The translations under genes and the position numbers were made by a program. DNA of 64,000 nt from contig JASLGM010000047.1 of assembly GCA_030150045.1 (NCBI GenBank), positions 1-64,000 of the forward strand. The letters are read 5' to 3'. Positions 25,190 to 34,367 of this stretch are shown one piece after another; the first letter of the stretch is position 1; the number at the start of each line of letters is the position of its first letter. The notes below the pieces were generated by a model. That model was not told the DNA's origin. It ran no database searches and was given only the letters and a program-made list of their open reading frames with translations. Source of the stretch: Taishania sp. Lineage in GTDB: Bacteria; Bacteroidota; Bacteroidia; Flavobacteriales_D; Crocinitomicaceae.

Positions 25190-26125
25190 ATGATTAAACA
25201 GTTCAAGCATATTAACTTTCCTTGGTACACAACGCTTTTTTCAATGGCGTTAATTGTATATCATGCAGTTATGGTAATCCTCTCAAATACAGGAACTATT
25301 TCCATTCTAGAAATGCAGGAAATGGGTGCTCCAAGTGCAATATCAATCTACAACGGTCATGTTTATGGCTTATTCACAAACACCTTTGTTCATGAAAACG
25401 GCTGGCATTTATTGGTCAATTTGATCGGCTTGTGGTCTCTTGGTTTTTACTTAGAGAAATTCATGGGATGGAAGTTCCTAGCTACTTTTGGATTATTCGC
25501 TGCTTTGGTTGGTTCCATCATACAACTCAACATTTCAGACGATACAGGAATCGGAATCTCAGCTTCTCTTTTCGCACTGTTGACATACGTTTGTTTACAC
25601 ACGATTTTTGTGCGAAAAGAAAACTTGCGCATAACTTATATGCTATCTGCTTTAATCTTCGGTGCCTTATTGCTGTTTTCAATGACCAACATTTGGTTCG
25701 ATGACAAAATAGCCATTGGATCCAAAATAGGCGGAATCACTTGTGGATTCTTATTCTTTTACTGCAAAGAACTCGATTTGAAATGGCGATTGATTATCCC
25801 AACTTTTGGATTATTTTTAATTTCAATTACCATTTATCACGCGCCTTGGTCAACCATGTGGCAAACACAACGCGGTATTGACGCACATGAAGAGCACGAC
25901 ATGGATCTCGCAGAAGAGTATTATAAAAAAGCTCTATCCATCGATCCTTCGAACAGTGTTGCAATAGAAAACAATCGAAGAATCAAGGTATACCGTCTTT
26001 CTCTTTTGGCATTTGAAGCACATCAAGAAGGGAGATTTACTGAAGCAAGAAGGTATTACCTACGCATCTTAGCTTTAGGAAAAAATAACCGTTGGGTTCT
26101 GGAGAACCTTAAAGAATTACCATAA
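25190..26125 (+). CDS. Rhomboid-fold membrane protein with TPR tail; catalytic His replaced by Lys
   Basis: A 311-residue protein: rhomboid domain with about six membrane segments (12-215) and a soluble TPR-like tail (about 225-310, AEEYYKKALSIDPSN and ARRYYLRILALG). The loop motif H68...W72-H73-L-L-x-N77 and the serine motif GISAS (S124 as nucleophile) are present. In active rhomboids the last motif is AHxGG, with histidine completing the dyad; here it is S178-K179-I-G181-G182, so the histidine is lysine. It is therefore predicted to be a rhomboid pseudoprotease, perhaps binding or retaining membrane proteins. It has its own -7 box and is followed by a PyrR-like gene after 14 bases. Confidence 0.84.
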   Translation: MIKQFKHINFPWYTTLFSMALIVYHAVMVILSNTGTISILEMQEMGAPSAISIYNGHVYGLFTNTFVHENGWHLLVNLIGLWSLGFYLEKFMGWKFLATFGLFAALVGSIIQLNISDDTGIGISASLFALLTYVCLHTIFVRKENLRITYMLSALIFGALLLFSMTNIWFDDKIAIGSKIGGITCGFLFFYCKELDLKWRLIIPTFGLFLISITIYHAPWSTMWQTQRGIDAHEEHDMDLAEEYYKKALSIDPSNSVAIENNRRIKVYRLSLLAFEAHQEGRFTEARRYYLRILALGKNNRWVLENLKELP

Positions 26126-26139
26126 TAAAAAGCAGAAAA

Positions 26140-26637
26140 ATGAAGCAAGAAATTTTGAATCACCAACAAATAGAACAAAAAATCAATCGCTTAGCTTTCC
26201 AATTAATGGAAAACACTTTCGATCTTGAAACACTCTATTTAGGTGGAATCACTGGTAATGGGATTATTTTAGCTGAATTATTAAAAACGGTTATTGAACA
26301 AAACTCAACACAGAAAATCGAACTTTTCGAAATCATTCTAGATAAAGAGAAGCCTTATAGCCATCCAATAGAATTAACTATGGATGGGGAAAAGTTGAAA
26401 AATCAAACGGTGATTGTTATCGATGATGTTTTGAACTCTGGGAAAACAATGCAATATGGATTAGTGAAAATTCTTGAACAAGAACCCCGTCACATATACA
26501 CGGTTGTATTAGTGGATAGAAAACACCGCCGCTACCCTATTAAAGCAAACTTCTTTGGTTTACGCCTTTCGACCATCTTACAAGATCACATTGATGTATC
26601 CTTAAAAGAAGGGAATTATAAAGCCTTATTGTTTTAA
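26140..26637 (+). CDS. PyrR-like phosphoribosyltransferase family protein
   Basis: A 165-residue type I phosphoribosyltransferase. The PRPP-binding motif VIVIDDVLNSGKT (91-103) is intact, and the LGGITGNGIILAELL loop and the C-terminal VDRKHRRYPIKANFFGLRLST match the PyrR/uracil PRTase-like group. PyrR regulates pyr genes and has weak uracil PRTase activity; whether this one regulates cannot be told, and no PyrR-binding leader was seen upstream of carB nearby. It lies 14 bases after the rhomboid gene and two bases before murQ. Confidence 0.83.
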   Translation: MKQEILNHQQIEQKINRLAFQLMENTFDLETLYLGGITGNGIILAELLKTVIEQNSTQKIELFEIILDKEKPYSHPIELTMDGEKLKNQTVIVIDDVLNSGKTMQYGLVKILEQEPRHIYTVVLVDRKHRRYPIKANFFGLRLSTILQDHIDVSLKEGNYKALLF

Positions 26638-26639
26638 AC

Positions 26640-27449
26640 ATGCGCAAGATAACCGAAGAAGAATCGTTACATAAAAATTTAGACCTGCTTTCTACAGAAG
26701 ATTTATTATCTGGCATCAATTCCGAAGATCAAAAGGTAGCTATAGCAGTTCAAGGCATTCTTTCAGAAATATCATCTTTCGTTGATGCTTGTTTTCTTAG
26801 AATGAAAAAAGGAGGTCGATTATTTTACATTGGCGCTGGTACAAGTGGTCGTTTAGGAATTGTAGACGCAAGTGAATGCCCTCCTACTTTTGGAGTGGAA
26901 CAAGGTCGTGTTATAGGTCTTATTGCAGGTGGAGATCAAGCCATACGTAAAGCTGTAGAATTCGCAGAAGACGATCAAATACAAGGCTGGAAAGATTTAG
27001 AAGCACATCAGATCACAGCTCTTGATACTGTGATTGGAATTGCTGCTTCTGGAACAACCCCCTATGTACTTTCAGCATTGGAAACAGCAAATAAAGAAGG
27101 AATTTTAACTGCAAGTATTACTTGTAACCCTGGAAATCCAATTTCACAAATAGCAACACACCCCTTAACGATTGAAGTAGGTCCTGAATTCGTAACAGGA
27201 AGTACACGTATGAAAAGCGGAACAGCTCAGAAATTGGTGTTAAATATGATTTCAACTTCTCTGATGATAAAACTAGGTCATGTCAAAGGAAATAGAATGA
27301 TTGATATGCAACTCTCTAACGAAAAACTAGTAGACAGAGGTGTAAAAATGATACTTGATAAAATCAATATTTCTTATGAAGATGCTGAACAACTTTTATT
27401 AGAAAAGGGTTCTGTTCGTGCAGTATTAGCACATTTTGACGTGAAATAA
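26640..27449 (+). CDS. murQ: N-acetylmuramic acid 6-phosphate etherase
   Basis: A 269-residue MurQ that cleaves the lactyl ether of MurNAc-6-phosphate to GlcNAc-6-phosphate in peptidoglycan recycling. SIS-domain motifs GAGTSGRLG (65-73), the catalytic glutamate in ASECPPTFG (E79), GIAASGTTPYV and GPEFVTGSTRMKSGTAQK are all present. It is slightly shorter than E. coli MurQ (298), with a clipped C-terminus. It follows the PRTase by two bases and so belongs to the 25190-27449 operon. The following 96 bases contain two TACCGYTTTTCAA copies but no clear terminator. Confidence 0.95.
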   Translation: MRKITEEESLHKNLDLLSTEDLLSGINSEDQKVAIAVQGILSEISSFVDACFLRMKKGGRLFYIGAGTSGRLGIVDASECPPTFGVEQGRVIGLIAGGDQAIRKAVEFAEDDQIQGWKDLEAHQITALDTVIGIAASGTTPYVLSALETANKEGILTASITCNPGNPISQIATHPLTIEVGPEFVTGSTRMKSGTAQKLVLNMISTSLMIKLGHVKGNRMIDMQLSNEKLVDRGVKMILDKINISYEDAEQLLLEKGSVRAVLAHFDVK

Positions 27450-27513
27450 ACGGATAATCCTACCGCTTTTCAAGGTTTAGTGCCTAATTCTACCGTTTTT
27501 CAAAACTAAATCT

Positions 27514-27521
27514 TATTTTTG
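27514..27521 (+). promoter_or_regulatory. -7 promoter box (TATTTTTG) of the gldFG operon
   Basis: An exact TAnnTTTG match 24 bases before the gldF ATG at 27546. It overlaps the TTG at 27519 that would otherwise extend the gene. Confidence 0.6.
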
Positions 27522-27545
27522 ATATTCTTAAATTATTACAAATCA

Positions 27546-28277
27546 ATGAGAGCCCTTTATTTCAAAGAAATAAGAAGTTTCCTTAGTTCCATTATCGGAT
27601 ACATCTTTATCGTTATCTTCCTAATTGGAACAGCCGTATTCCTATGGCTTGCCCCTGGAGAAACCAATCTATTAGATGGTGGTATTGCGGATTTAATTCC
27701 GTTTTTCAATTTTGCTCCAAATCTTTTGTTTGTTTTAATTCCAGCAATCACCATGCGAAGTATTGCGGAGGAACGAAGAACCGGAACAATAGAGCTTTTG
27801 TACACACGTCCTATCAGTGATATAAAAATCATTTTAGCGAAATACTTAGCAGCTGTTACCTTGATGATTTTTGCAATATTACCAACAATTATCTATTACA
27901 TTACAGTTTACAAACTTGCCTTAAATCCGGAGAAATTCGATCACGGAGCAACATTGACTTCTTACATTGGGTTAATTCTATTAGGGGCTGTGTTTGTTGC
28001 CATCGGTATCTTCTCCTCTTCTATTACTTCGAACCAGATTGTAGCCTTCATTGTTGGAATGTTCTTTTGCTGGTTATTCTTCGACGGATTTAACCGTTTA
28101 GGTTCTTTTAACTTAATGGGAAGTCTTGATGGGATATTACAGTATTTTGGAATCTCAAAACACTATGACTCTATTCGCAAAGGAGTAATTGATACCAGTG
28201 ACATCATTTATTTCCTATCTGTTATTACCGCATTCCTATACGCAGCACTTACTGTAGTTCGTTCAATCAAGAAATAA
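27546..28277 (+). CDS. gldF: Gliding-motility ABC transporter permease GldF
   Basis: A 243-residue inner-membrane protein with six predicted membrane segments. The segments ALYFKEIRSFLSSIIGYIF, AITMRSIAEERRTGTIELL and GIFSSSITSNQIVAF are typical of GldF (ABC-2 permease). With GldA and GldG it forms an ABC transporter needed for gliding in Flavobacterium johnsoniae, although some gliders lack it. The ATG at 27546 is chosen because the alternative TTG overlaps the promoter box. gldG follows after one base. gldA is not in the window. Confidence 0.93.
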   Translation: MRALYFKEIRSFLSSIIGYIFIVIFLIGTAVFLWLAPGETNLLDGGIADLIPFFNFAPNLLFVLIPAITMRSIAEERRTGTIELLYTRPISDIKIILAKYLAAVTLMIFAILPTIIYYITVYKLALNPEKFDHGATLTSYIGLILLGAVFVAIGIFSSSITSNQIVAFIVGMFFCWLFFDGFNRLGSFNLMGSLDGILQYFGISKHYDSIRKGVIDTSDIIYFLSVITAFLYAALTVVRSIKK

Positions 28278-28278
28278 A

Positions 28279-30063
28279 ATGAAAGAGAAAACTTCCAACA
28301 AAAAAATATTTAATTGGTCTTACTTCCTTCTTCTTCTCGTTGGAATAGTAGCCATCAATATCATAAGCGCATACAGCAACAAACGTTTGGATATGACGCG
28401 CGACAAACGTTTTTCTCTTGCCCAAGGCACCGTTAATTTCTTAGAGAACGATAGCCTTTTCAGTAGTAGAATGACTATAAAAATCTACCTTTCAGGAAAA
28501 CTTCCTGCTGAAATCATGCAGTTGAGAAATGCAATTGAAGATAAAATTATAGAATTCAAACAACACGCTGGTTCACGTATTGAATACATGTTCATCGATC
28601 CAAATGAAGGAACTGATGAAGAAAAACGTGAACTACAAGAACAGTTATTTGCACAAGGAAAAGGAATCATCCCAATAGAAATCAACTATTCTAAGGACGC
28701 TGTTGATCAAAAAATGGTTATTTGGCCAGGTGCAATCATTAACTATGGATCAAATGACGTAAACATTATTCAGTTTATGCCAGGTTCAAGAGCAGGGCAA
28801 CCTCAAATGCTGGAAGCCATTTCTCAATCCATCGACAACTCCATTAACAACTTAGAATACATTATGCTAAGTTCTTTACGAAAAGTAGTCGTTGAGAAAA
28901 AGAAAACCATTGCCTTTCTACATGGGAATGGGGAATTAGAAATTCCTGCAACACAACGTGCCCGTTCTTTAATCTCCCCTTACTTCTCTATTCGAGATAT
29001 TGAAATCGACCAACAATTAAATGCTTTAGATCACATTGATGGTTTGATCATTGCGCGTCCTACAAAAGTATATGACCCACGTGACTTATTCATCATTGAT
29101 CAATTTGTTATGCGTGGTGGTCGATTAATGTGTTTTTTAGACGCATTAGAAGTTAACGAAGATACACTTAGACAAACCGGCACCACTCATTCTACCCGTT
29201 ACGCAACAGGTCTAGAAAAAATGTTGTTCGATTATGGAATGAAATTGAATGACAATCTGGTGATGGACGCACAGTGCAACTTACGTATCTTCCCATTTGC
29301 AAACAACAACGTACTTCCTTGGTACTACAATGTATTAGCGACCCCTTCAATGCACGCTATTTCTCGAAATATTGAACCTGTTTCTTTCAAATACGTTAGT
29401 GAAATCCAATTTGTACAATCTGTTAAAGACATCGCTGTATCCCCAATTTTGACCAGTTCTACAAACTCTACTGTTACAGGATTAGCCCCTTTAATTGCAC
29501 TAGGTTTACCTTTACAATACGGCTACAATCCTCAATTTGCTTCTGACCCAACGTCTGAAGCAAATAAAAAATGCATTGCGGGTATTGCAGAAGGGGTCTT
29601 CACCTCTCACTTTGCCTCACGAATTGTGGATGAATACATGAATAATCCTGACGCCGTATATTCTCCAGGTGGTAAAACAGAATCAAAAGTGGTACTTGTA
29701 GGAAATGGTCGTTTCATTCAAAATGCTTATGATTCCATGGAAAACAAAGTAACAGCGGAAATGATGTATCGACCAAAACAATTCAATGAATTGCGCATGG
29801 ACGAAGACATGACAAAGTTGAACAAAATGGCTTTTTATGGAAACCAAGAATTCTTCCAAAACCTAGTGGACTATGCTATGGGGGACAACTCCGTATTAGA
29901 CATTAGAAGTCGACAAATCGACATTCCTAAAATGGATAAAAACAAAGTCGTAGAGAAATCAAAACGTTATAAAATCATTAATATGGTTCTTCCTTCTCTT
30001 CTTGTGATTTTGATTGCTATTTTTATGAATTGGAGAAGAAAAAAACGAAACACAAAACATTAA
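28279..30063 (+). CDS. gldG: Gliding-motility ABC transporter component GldG
   Basis: A 594-residue protein with an N-terminal membrane segment (about 10-27), a large extracytoplasmic region and a C-terminal membrane segment (about 568-588) ending in RRKKRN. TRDKRFSLAQGTVNFLEN and IIARPTKVYDPRDLFIIDQFVMRGGRLMCFLD match GldG/ABC-2-associated DUF7088-like proteins. It works with GldF as the auxiliary membrane component. It lies one base after gldF and one base before the next gene, so the three form a tight operon. Confidence 0.93.
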   Translation: MKEKTSNKKIFNWSYFLLLLVGIVAINIISAYSNKRLDMTRDKRFSLAQGTVNFLENDSLFSSRMTIKIYLSGKLPAEIMQLRNAIEDKIIEFKQHAGSRIEYMFIDPNEGTDEEKRELQEQLFAQGKGIIPIEINYSKDAVDQKMVIWPGAIINYGSNDVNIIQFMPGSRAGQPQMLEAISQSIDNSINNLEYIMLSSLRKVVVEKKKTIAFLHGNGELEIPATQRARSLISPYFSIRDIEIDQQLNALDHIDGLIIARPTKVYDPRDLFIIDQFVMRGGRLMCFLDALEVNEDTLRQTGTTHSTRYATGLEKMLFDYGMKLNDNLVMDAQCNLRIFPFANNNVLPWYYNVLATPSMHAISRNIEPVSFKYVSEIQFVQSVKDIAVSPILTSSTNSTVTGLAPLIALGLPLQYGYNPQFASDPTSEANKKCIAGIAEGVFTSHFASRIVDEYMNNPDAVYSPGGKTESKVVLVGNGRFIQNAYDSMENKVTAEMMYRPKQFNELRMDEDMTKLNKMAFYGNQEFFQNLVDYAMGDNSVLDIRSRQIDIPKMDKNKVVEKSKRYKIINMVLPSLLVILIAIFMNWRRKKRNTKH

Positions 30064-30064
30064 C

Positions 30065-31138
30065 ATGAAAAATTACAAACTATTAATAGGCATTCTCATC
30101 ACCAGTGCATTACTTTTTATCAGTTATAGACTTGTAAAGAAAAGTGGTTCATCCGTAGAAACAGAATACATTGACTTTGCCATTAAAGACATTGAAAATA
30201 TAGATCGTTTTATCATTAGTGACGACTTTGGAACAATGGATATCCGTAAAAATGACAAAGGAGTTTGGGAAGATAAAGATGGAAACTGCGTGAGCATCCA
30301 CAACGTAGACTTTGTATTAGACGCAGCAAGAAACATCGAATTTAAAGGTTATTTAGACGATGGCTCAACAGATAATTTCAAAAAAATGATGATGAGTCGT
30401 CACATCAAAGTAGAATACTTCAAAAAAGGACGAAAAGAAAAAACATGGTACATCGGTCCTCCATCTAAAGACCATTTAGGACAAGTTATGCTACTTGACT
30501 CTCGAGAAAAAGGAATGTCTGACCGTCCTGTTTTAATGAACATCAAAGGTGTATATGGAATCATTGAACCCCGATTTTTTGGTGATCCAAAAAAATGGCA
30601 GTGTACACAAATCTTTTCTCACACTCCAGAAGAAATTGCAAAAGTTGACGTGAAATTCTTAATGGAGCCTGCACGCTCTTTTAGTGTTGAAAACCTAGGG
30701 AAATACAATTACAAAGTAAAACAACAAAATATTGAAATCAGCCAAATTGACACGGCCAATGTAATGTTATACCTAAACAAATTCAAAAAAGTAAACTTCG
30801 ACATTCCAAACTATTCACTGAATGAAAAACAAGTGGACAGCTTAAAGAAGACATCTCCATTCTGTGTATTAACAGTACATCTAAAAACAGGAGCTTCAAA
30901 GAAAATTCAAATGTACCGTTCTATGTCAGACGAAACCAATTTGAATGAATTTGGGGTGCCAGTAACCTATGACATCACTCAATTCTGGGCGGTAATTCCT
31001 AGTGGAGAACTTGTAAAATGCCAGTACTATCATTTTGACCCAATGATTTTAGGTCACATGTACTTCCCTATGGACCTAAGTAGTTTAGCTATTCCAGGAG
31101 CCGTGTTCCACGAGCCACAGCACTACAAAAAGGATTAA
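30065..31138 (+). CDS. DUF4340-like protein of the gldFG operon
   Basis: A 357-residue protein with a single N-terminal membrane anchor (KLLIGILITSALLFISYRLV) and a large extracytoplasmic part. IENIDRFIISDDFGTMDIRKNDKGVWE resembles DUF4340, a domain often next to GldG-type ABC transporter genes. Function is unknown; position in the gldF-gldG operon (one-base gap) suggests it acts with that transporter. The family name is from the pattern and context only. Confidence 0.68.
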   Translation: MKNYKLLIGILITSALLFISYRLVKKSGSSVETEYIDFAIKDIENIDRFIISDDFGTMDIRKNDKGVWEDKDGNCVSIHNVDFVLDAARNIEFKGYLDDGSTDNFKKMMMSRHIKVEYFKKGRKEKTWYIGPPSKDHLGQVMLLDSREKGMSDRPVLMNIKGVYGIIEPRFFGDPKKWQCTQIFSHTPEEIAKVDVKFLMEPARSFSVENLGKYNYKVKQQNIEISQIDTANVMLYLNKFKKVNFDIPNYSLNEKQVDSLKKTSPFCVLTVHLKTGASKKIQMYRSMSDETNLNEFGVPVTYDITQFWAVIPSGELVKCQYYHFDPMILGHMYFPMDLSSLAIPGAVFHEPQHYKKD

Positions 31139-31181
31139 TAAAGAATGTTAATAAATATGGTATAAATCCTTGAGTTCAGCA

Positions 31182-31189
31182 TACTTTTG
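31182..31189 (+). promoter_or_regulatory. -7 promoter box (TACTTTTG) of dnaN
   Basis: An exact TAnnTTTG match within a small palindrome (CATACTTTTGTATG), 42 bases before the dnaN ATG. Confidence 0.55.
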
Positions 31190-31231
31190 TATGTAACAAT
31201 TTCATAGATTTGACTAATAAAATATAAAAGA

Positions 31232-32350
31232 ATGAATTTCATTACTTCAAGCACATCGCTACTTCGTCATTTACAAAGTATTTCAGGTGTATTAAGTACA
31301 AGCAATACATTGCCCATCTTAGATAATTTTTTATTTGAAATTAACGATGGACAGCTGACCATTTCGGCTTCAGACCTTGAAACAACCATGCGCACAACTA
31401 TGGAAGTTGAAGCAAACGAATCAGGTAACATCGCTATCCCTGCTAAACTTTTACTCGATGTTCTAAAAAACCTTCCAGATCAACCGTGCACCTTTACCAT
31501 TGATCCAAGTAATTTCGCAATTGAAATTGCATACGATAACGGTAAATCAAAAATGGTTGGACAAAACGGAAACGAATATCCAAAAATTCCTCAAATTGAA
31601 AACGCATCATCTGTACGTATTTCAGGCGACGTAATCAGTTCTGCTATAAACAAAACACTATTCGCTACAGGAAACGACGATCTACGCCCTGTAATGAGTG
31701 GCGTTTTCTGCCAGTTTACTTCTCACGATATCATTTTTGTTGCAACAGACGCTCACAAACTGGTACGATACAAAAGAACTGACACTAACGCTGAAGGAAG
31801 TTCATCTTTCATCCTTCCAAAGAAACCCTTGAACTTATTGAAGGCAAACTTGAGTGCTGAAATCGAAGTAGAAATTGAATACAACGACTCAAATGCCATC
31901 TTTACGTTCGGAGACATTACTTTGATTTGTCGTTTAATTGACGGAAAATACCCAAACTATGAAGCTGTAATCCCTAAAGAGAATCCAAACGTTTTAGTGA
32001 TCGACCGTCAACAATTCCTAAGCTCAATCAAACGCGTCTCTATCTTCGCAAATAAAACGACCCACCAGATAAAATTACACATTGCTGGTTCTGAATTGTC
32101 TCTTTCTGCAGAAGATTTAGATTTCGCTAACGAAGCAAAAGAACGTTTGACTTGTAACTACAACGGTGAAGATCTTGAAATCGGATTTAACTCCAAATTC
32201 TTAATGGAAATGTTGAACAACATCGACACAAAAGAAGTACGTTTGGAAATGTCTGAGCCTTCAAGAGCTGGAATTTTAACTCCTTTCGAAGGTGCAAATG
32301 AACACGAAGACATCTTGATGCTGGTTATGCCGGTTATGCTGAACAAATAA
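31232..32350 (+). CDS. dnaN: DNA polymerase III beta sliding clamp
   Basis: A 372-residue DnaN, the normal length, with three clamp folds. The start MNFITSSTSLLRHLQSISGV and LPILDNFLFEI, FVATDAHKLVRY, and the C-terminal LMLVMPVML, which forms part of the ligand groove, are characteristic. It dimerises into the ring that tethers polymerase III. It is not next to dnaA here, so this is not evidently the replication origin. A terminator follows directly. Confidence 0.97.
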   Translation: MNFITSSTSLLRHLQSISGVLSTSNTLPILDNFLFEINDGQLTISASDLETTMRTTMEVEANESGNIAIPAKLLLDVLKNLPDQPCTFTIDPSNFAIEIAYDNGKSKMVGQNGNEYPKIPQIENASSVRISGDVISSAINKTLFATGNDDLRPVMSGVFCQFTSHDIIFVATDAHKLVRYKRTDTNAEGSSSFILPKKPLNLLKANLSAEIEVEIEYNDSNAIFTFGDITLICRLIDGKYPNYEAVIPKENPNVLVIDRQQFLSSIKRVSIFANKTTHQIKLHIAGSELSLSAEDLDFANEAKERLTCNYNGEDLEIGFNSKFLMEMLNNIDTKEVRLEMSEPSRAGILTPFEGANEHEDILMLVMPVMLNK

Positions 32351-32367
32351 CAACATTAAAATAATCT

Positions 32368-32400
32368 AAAATCCTCAATGCAAATTGGGGATTTTTTTTT
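32368..32400 (+). terminator. Intrinsic terminator after dnaN
   Basis: AAATCCTCAAT pairs with ATTGGGGATTT (one G-T pair) around a four-base loop, followed by a T-run. Confidence 0.85.
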
Positions 32401-32421
32401 GCTCAACACTAAAAAAGCTTT

Positions 32422-32524
32422 GGGCGTTCCCTTACTCCAAAGTCTTGAAGTAAGGTCGGGCTATCCATTACAAGTTTACAGACAGAAAATGTCTGTAAAG
32501 CTTTCCATTCCTATCCCTAACGCG
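32422..32524 (-). repeat. Dispersed structured repeat family A, copy A4
   Basis: Read on the minus strand: CGCGTTAGGGAT ... GGGAACGCCC outer ends. First hairpin TTTACAGACA/TGTCTGTAAA around TTTTC; second CCTTACT/AGTAAGG extended by TCAA/TTGG-type pairs. It uses the joiner AATGGAAAGCTT in place of GTGGATAGCCCGC, as in A6 and A7, and AATGGATAGCCCGACC. It stands just after the dnaN terminator. Confidence 0.83.
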
Positions 32525-32681
32525 AAGAAAGTGGTTCCCTATCAAGTGTCAGATACTAATGTCATTCCTTCACATCCACGTTCTTTGCTTTATTTTTTTT
32601 GTAGATTCGTATACTTTCTATAAAACTAAAAAACACTACTATTTCAAATCAATACGTATCAAAACAACTAACATCAACTTA

Positions 32682-34064
32682 ATGAAAAATATAATCCTTT
32701 TTTCTTGTACATTCTTATTACCTCTAATTCTCTATGGTCAACAGATTGAACCAAATGAAATGCTTAGAGGGTCTTGGTTACTTACATTAGAACACGATGA
32801 CATTGGTTGCGCACGCACACAAATGACCTTTGAAAACGACCATTCTACATTTAATGCTCACAGCCGAACGGATGCGGATAAAGATATTTTAGGAAAGACA
32901 ACTTCGGTAATGGCAAGATTGTTTAACAAAAACATGAAGAAAGGTAGCTTGTTGCAGATCAGAAACGGCAAATTTCATATTGAAAATGACACCTTAAAAC
33001 TTTCTGGAATTTTCACTTCTGCAATGGGCAATTACTACTTCACAGGCTTTGTGCTAAACAATTACTTAACCGCTAAATTGACAAACAAAAATGGCACAAT
33101 TCGCGGAACAATAAAAGGAGAAAAAAAGGCTTTCCCTTTTCCATTAGAAAATTATGCAGCGCTATTTGATGCATCTATGGCATTGACCGAAAATAAAATA
33201 TACAATAAAGAAATAATAAAGTCAAAAAAATGGAAATCCTTTGTGAAAAACATGGAAAAGGTTACTCCTAAAATTCAAGATGACTTAGAAATGGTATTTA
33301 CGTTCTTTTATTACGCTAGAAAATTACCCCTTTCCCATTATGCATTAATGAAACTTCCTAAAGATAAAAAGAATGAGGAATCCTTTTCCCTTCTTAATCA
33401 TGTTTCTTTAGAAGAAAAGTCTCCGCAAACGGGCTATTTGAAAATCAATTCTTTTGGCGGTTCATCACAAGAAATGGACAGTATATTCCAATGCATTATT
33501 CAAAAAAACTATCAAAACCTTATTGTTGATTTGCGAAACAATTCAGGTGGCAGTATTGAAGCAGGAATGGCTTTCGTTACAAGTTTAGTAGATACTTCAT
33601 TCTATGGAGGGGTGTTCTTAACTCAAAAATGGTTTAATCAACATCCCAATCCGCCAAAAGTGGAAGACTACGCCTCTTTTCCTTTTTTTTCGGAGGCTAA
33701 TTTTGATTTAATCATTGAAGGTATTCACCACACTAATGTTTTATGTTTAAAGATTATTCCAAAAGAACAAGTTTATTCAGGAAAACTCTACCTCCTCACC
33801 AATACCAATACAGCCAGCACCTGCGAACCTATTGTCTATGGTTTAAAACAATTAAATAGAGCAATAATCATTGGGGAAAGAACTGCTGGAAAAATGTTAA
33901 ACGGGGAATTCTTTGAACTAGAAAAAGATTTTAAGATGGTTATTCCTACGGCAGATTATTATACTTCAGACGGTTTTAGAATCGATCAAAAAGGTGTAAA
34001 ACCGACTATTCGTGTGAAACAAAATGAAGCTTTGGATTATGTGGTAAATTGCCTCATAAAATGA
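32682..34064 (+). CDS. S41-family peptidase, exported
   Basis: A 460-residue exported protein. The ATG at 32682 opens a clean signal peptide (MKNIILFSCTFLLPLILYGQ); an in-frame ATG 123 bases upstream adds unrelated sequence. Residues about 25-160 are an uncharacterised N-terminal part. The S41 (C-terminal-processing peptidase) core follows: LIVDLRNNSGGSIEAG, LYLLTNTNTASTCEPIVYGL with the likely nucleophile serine in TASTCE, and IIIGERTAGKML. I see no PDZ domain. Related proteins degrade or process periplasmic proteins. The substrate is unknown, and the gene appears to be alone. Confidence 0.86.
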   Translation: MKNIILFSCTFLLPLILYGQQIEPNEMLRGSWLLTLEHDDIGCARTQMTFENDHSTFNAHSRTDADKDILGKTTSVMARLFNKNMKKGSLLQIRNGKFHIENDTLKLSGIFTSAMGNYYFTGFVLNNYLTAKLTNKNGTIRGTIKGEKKAFPFPLENYAALFDASMALTENKIYNKEIIKSKKWKSFVKNMEKVTPKIQDDLEMVFTFFYYARKLPLSHYALMKLPKDKKNEESFSLLNHVSLEEKSPQTGYLKINSFGGSSQEMDSIFQCIIQKNYQNLIVDLRNNSGGSIEAGMAFVTSLVDTSFYGGVFLTQKWFNQHPNPPKVEDYASFPFFSEANFDLIIEGIHHTNVLCLKIIPKEQVYSGKLYLLTNTNTASTCEPIVYGLKQLNRAIIIGERTAGKMLNGEFFELEKDFKMVIPTADYYTSDGFRIDQKGVKPTIRVKQNEALDYVVNCLIK

Positions 34065-34135
34065 ATTAATCGTCCGCTATTCTTCCGTGTACTTTTTTTT
34101 TTCGAGGTGAGAAATTTCCTTTCGTAGTGAAATCT

Positions 34136-34257
34136 CGCGTTAGGGATTCTAGTGGATAGCCCGCAGTTCCTTTCCCAAAGGCTACTTTGGGGAAGGACGA
34201 GGACTATGAACGGAAAGCCCGCCCCTAAAAAAAGAGTTTTTTTTTAGGGGAACGCCC
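34136..34257 (+). repeat. Dispersed structured repeat family A, copy A5
   Basis: CGCGTTAGGGAT ... AACGCCC outer ends. First hairpin TCCTTTCCCAAAG/CTTTGGGGAAGGA; second CCCCTAAAAAAA/TTTTTTTAGGGG, a perfect A/T-rich stem unlike the GC-rich stem of A1 and A2. The joiners GTGGATAGCCCGC and GAACGGAAAGCCCG are conserved. Confidence 0.84.
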
Positions 34258-34313
34258 AAGTAAAAAAAGACATTATCCTTCGATTAATACGTGTTGAGTA
34301 AATGTTAAGGCAT

Positions 34314-34346
34314 AAAAAAAGACCGAAACAAATCGTTCCGGCCTTT
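34314..34346 (-). terminator. Intrinsic terminator after pdhC
   Basis: On the minus strand AAAGGCCGGAAC pairs with GTTTCGGTCTTT (two G-T pairs that would be mismatches on the plus strand), followed by a T-run. Confidence 0.82.
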
Positions 34347-34367
34347 CCTTTATTTTCGTATTTTCTA

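Noticed and set aside
27460..27507. Two direct TACCGYTTTTCAA copies between murQ and gldF
   Set aside because: Only two short copies with no dyad symmetry; chance or a fragment of an old repeat cannot be excluded, but nothing supports an operator.
31232..32350. Possible replication origin near dnaN
   Set aside because: dnaA is not adjacent, no DnaA-box cluster was seen, and dnaN, gyrB and dnaB lie in separate units.
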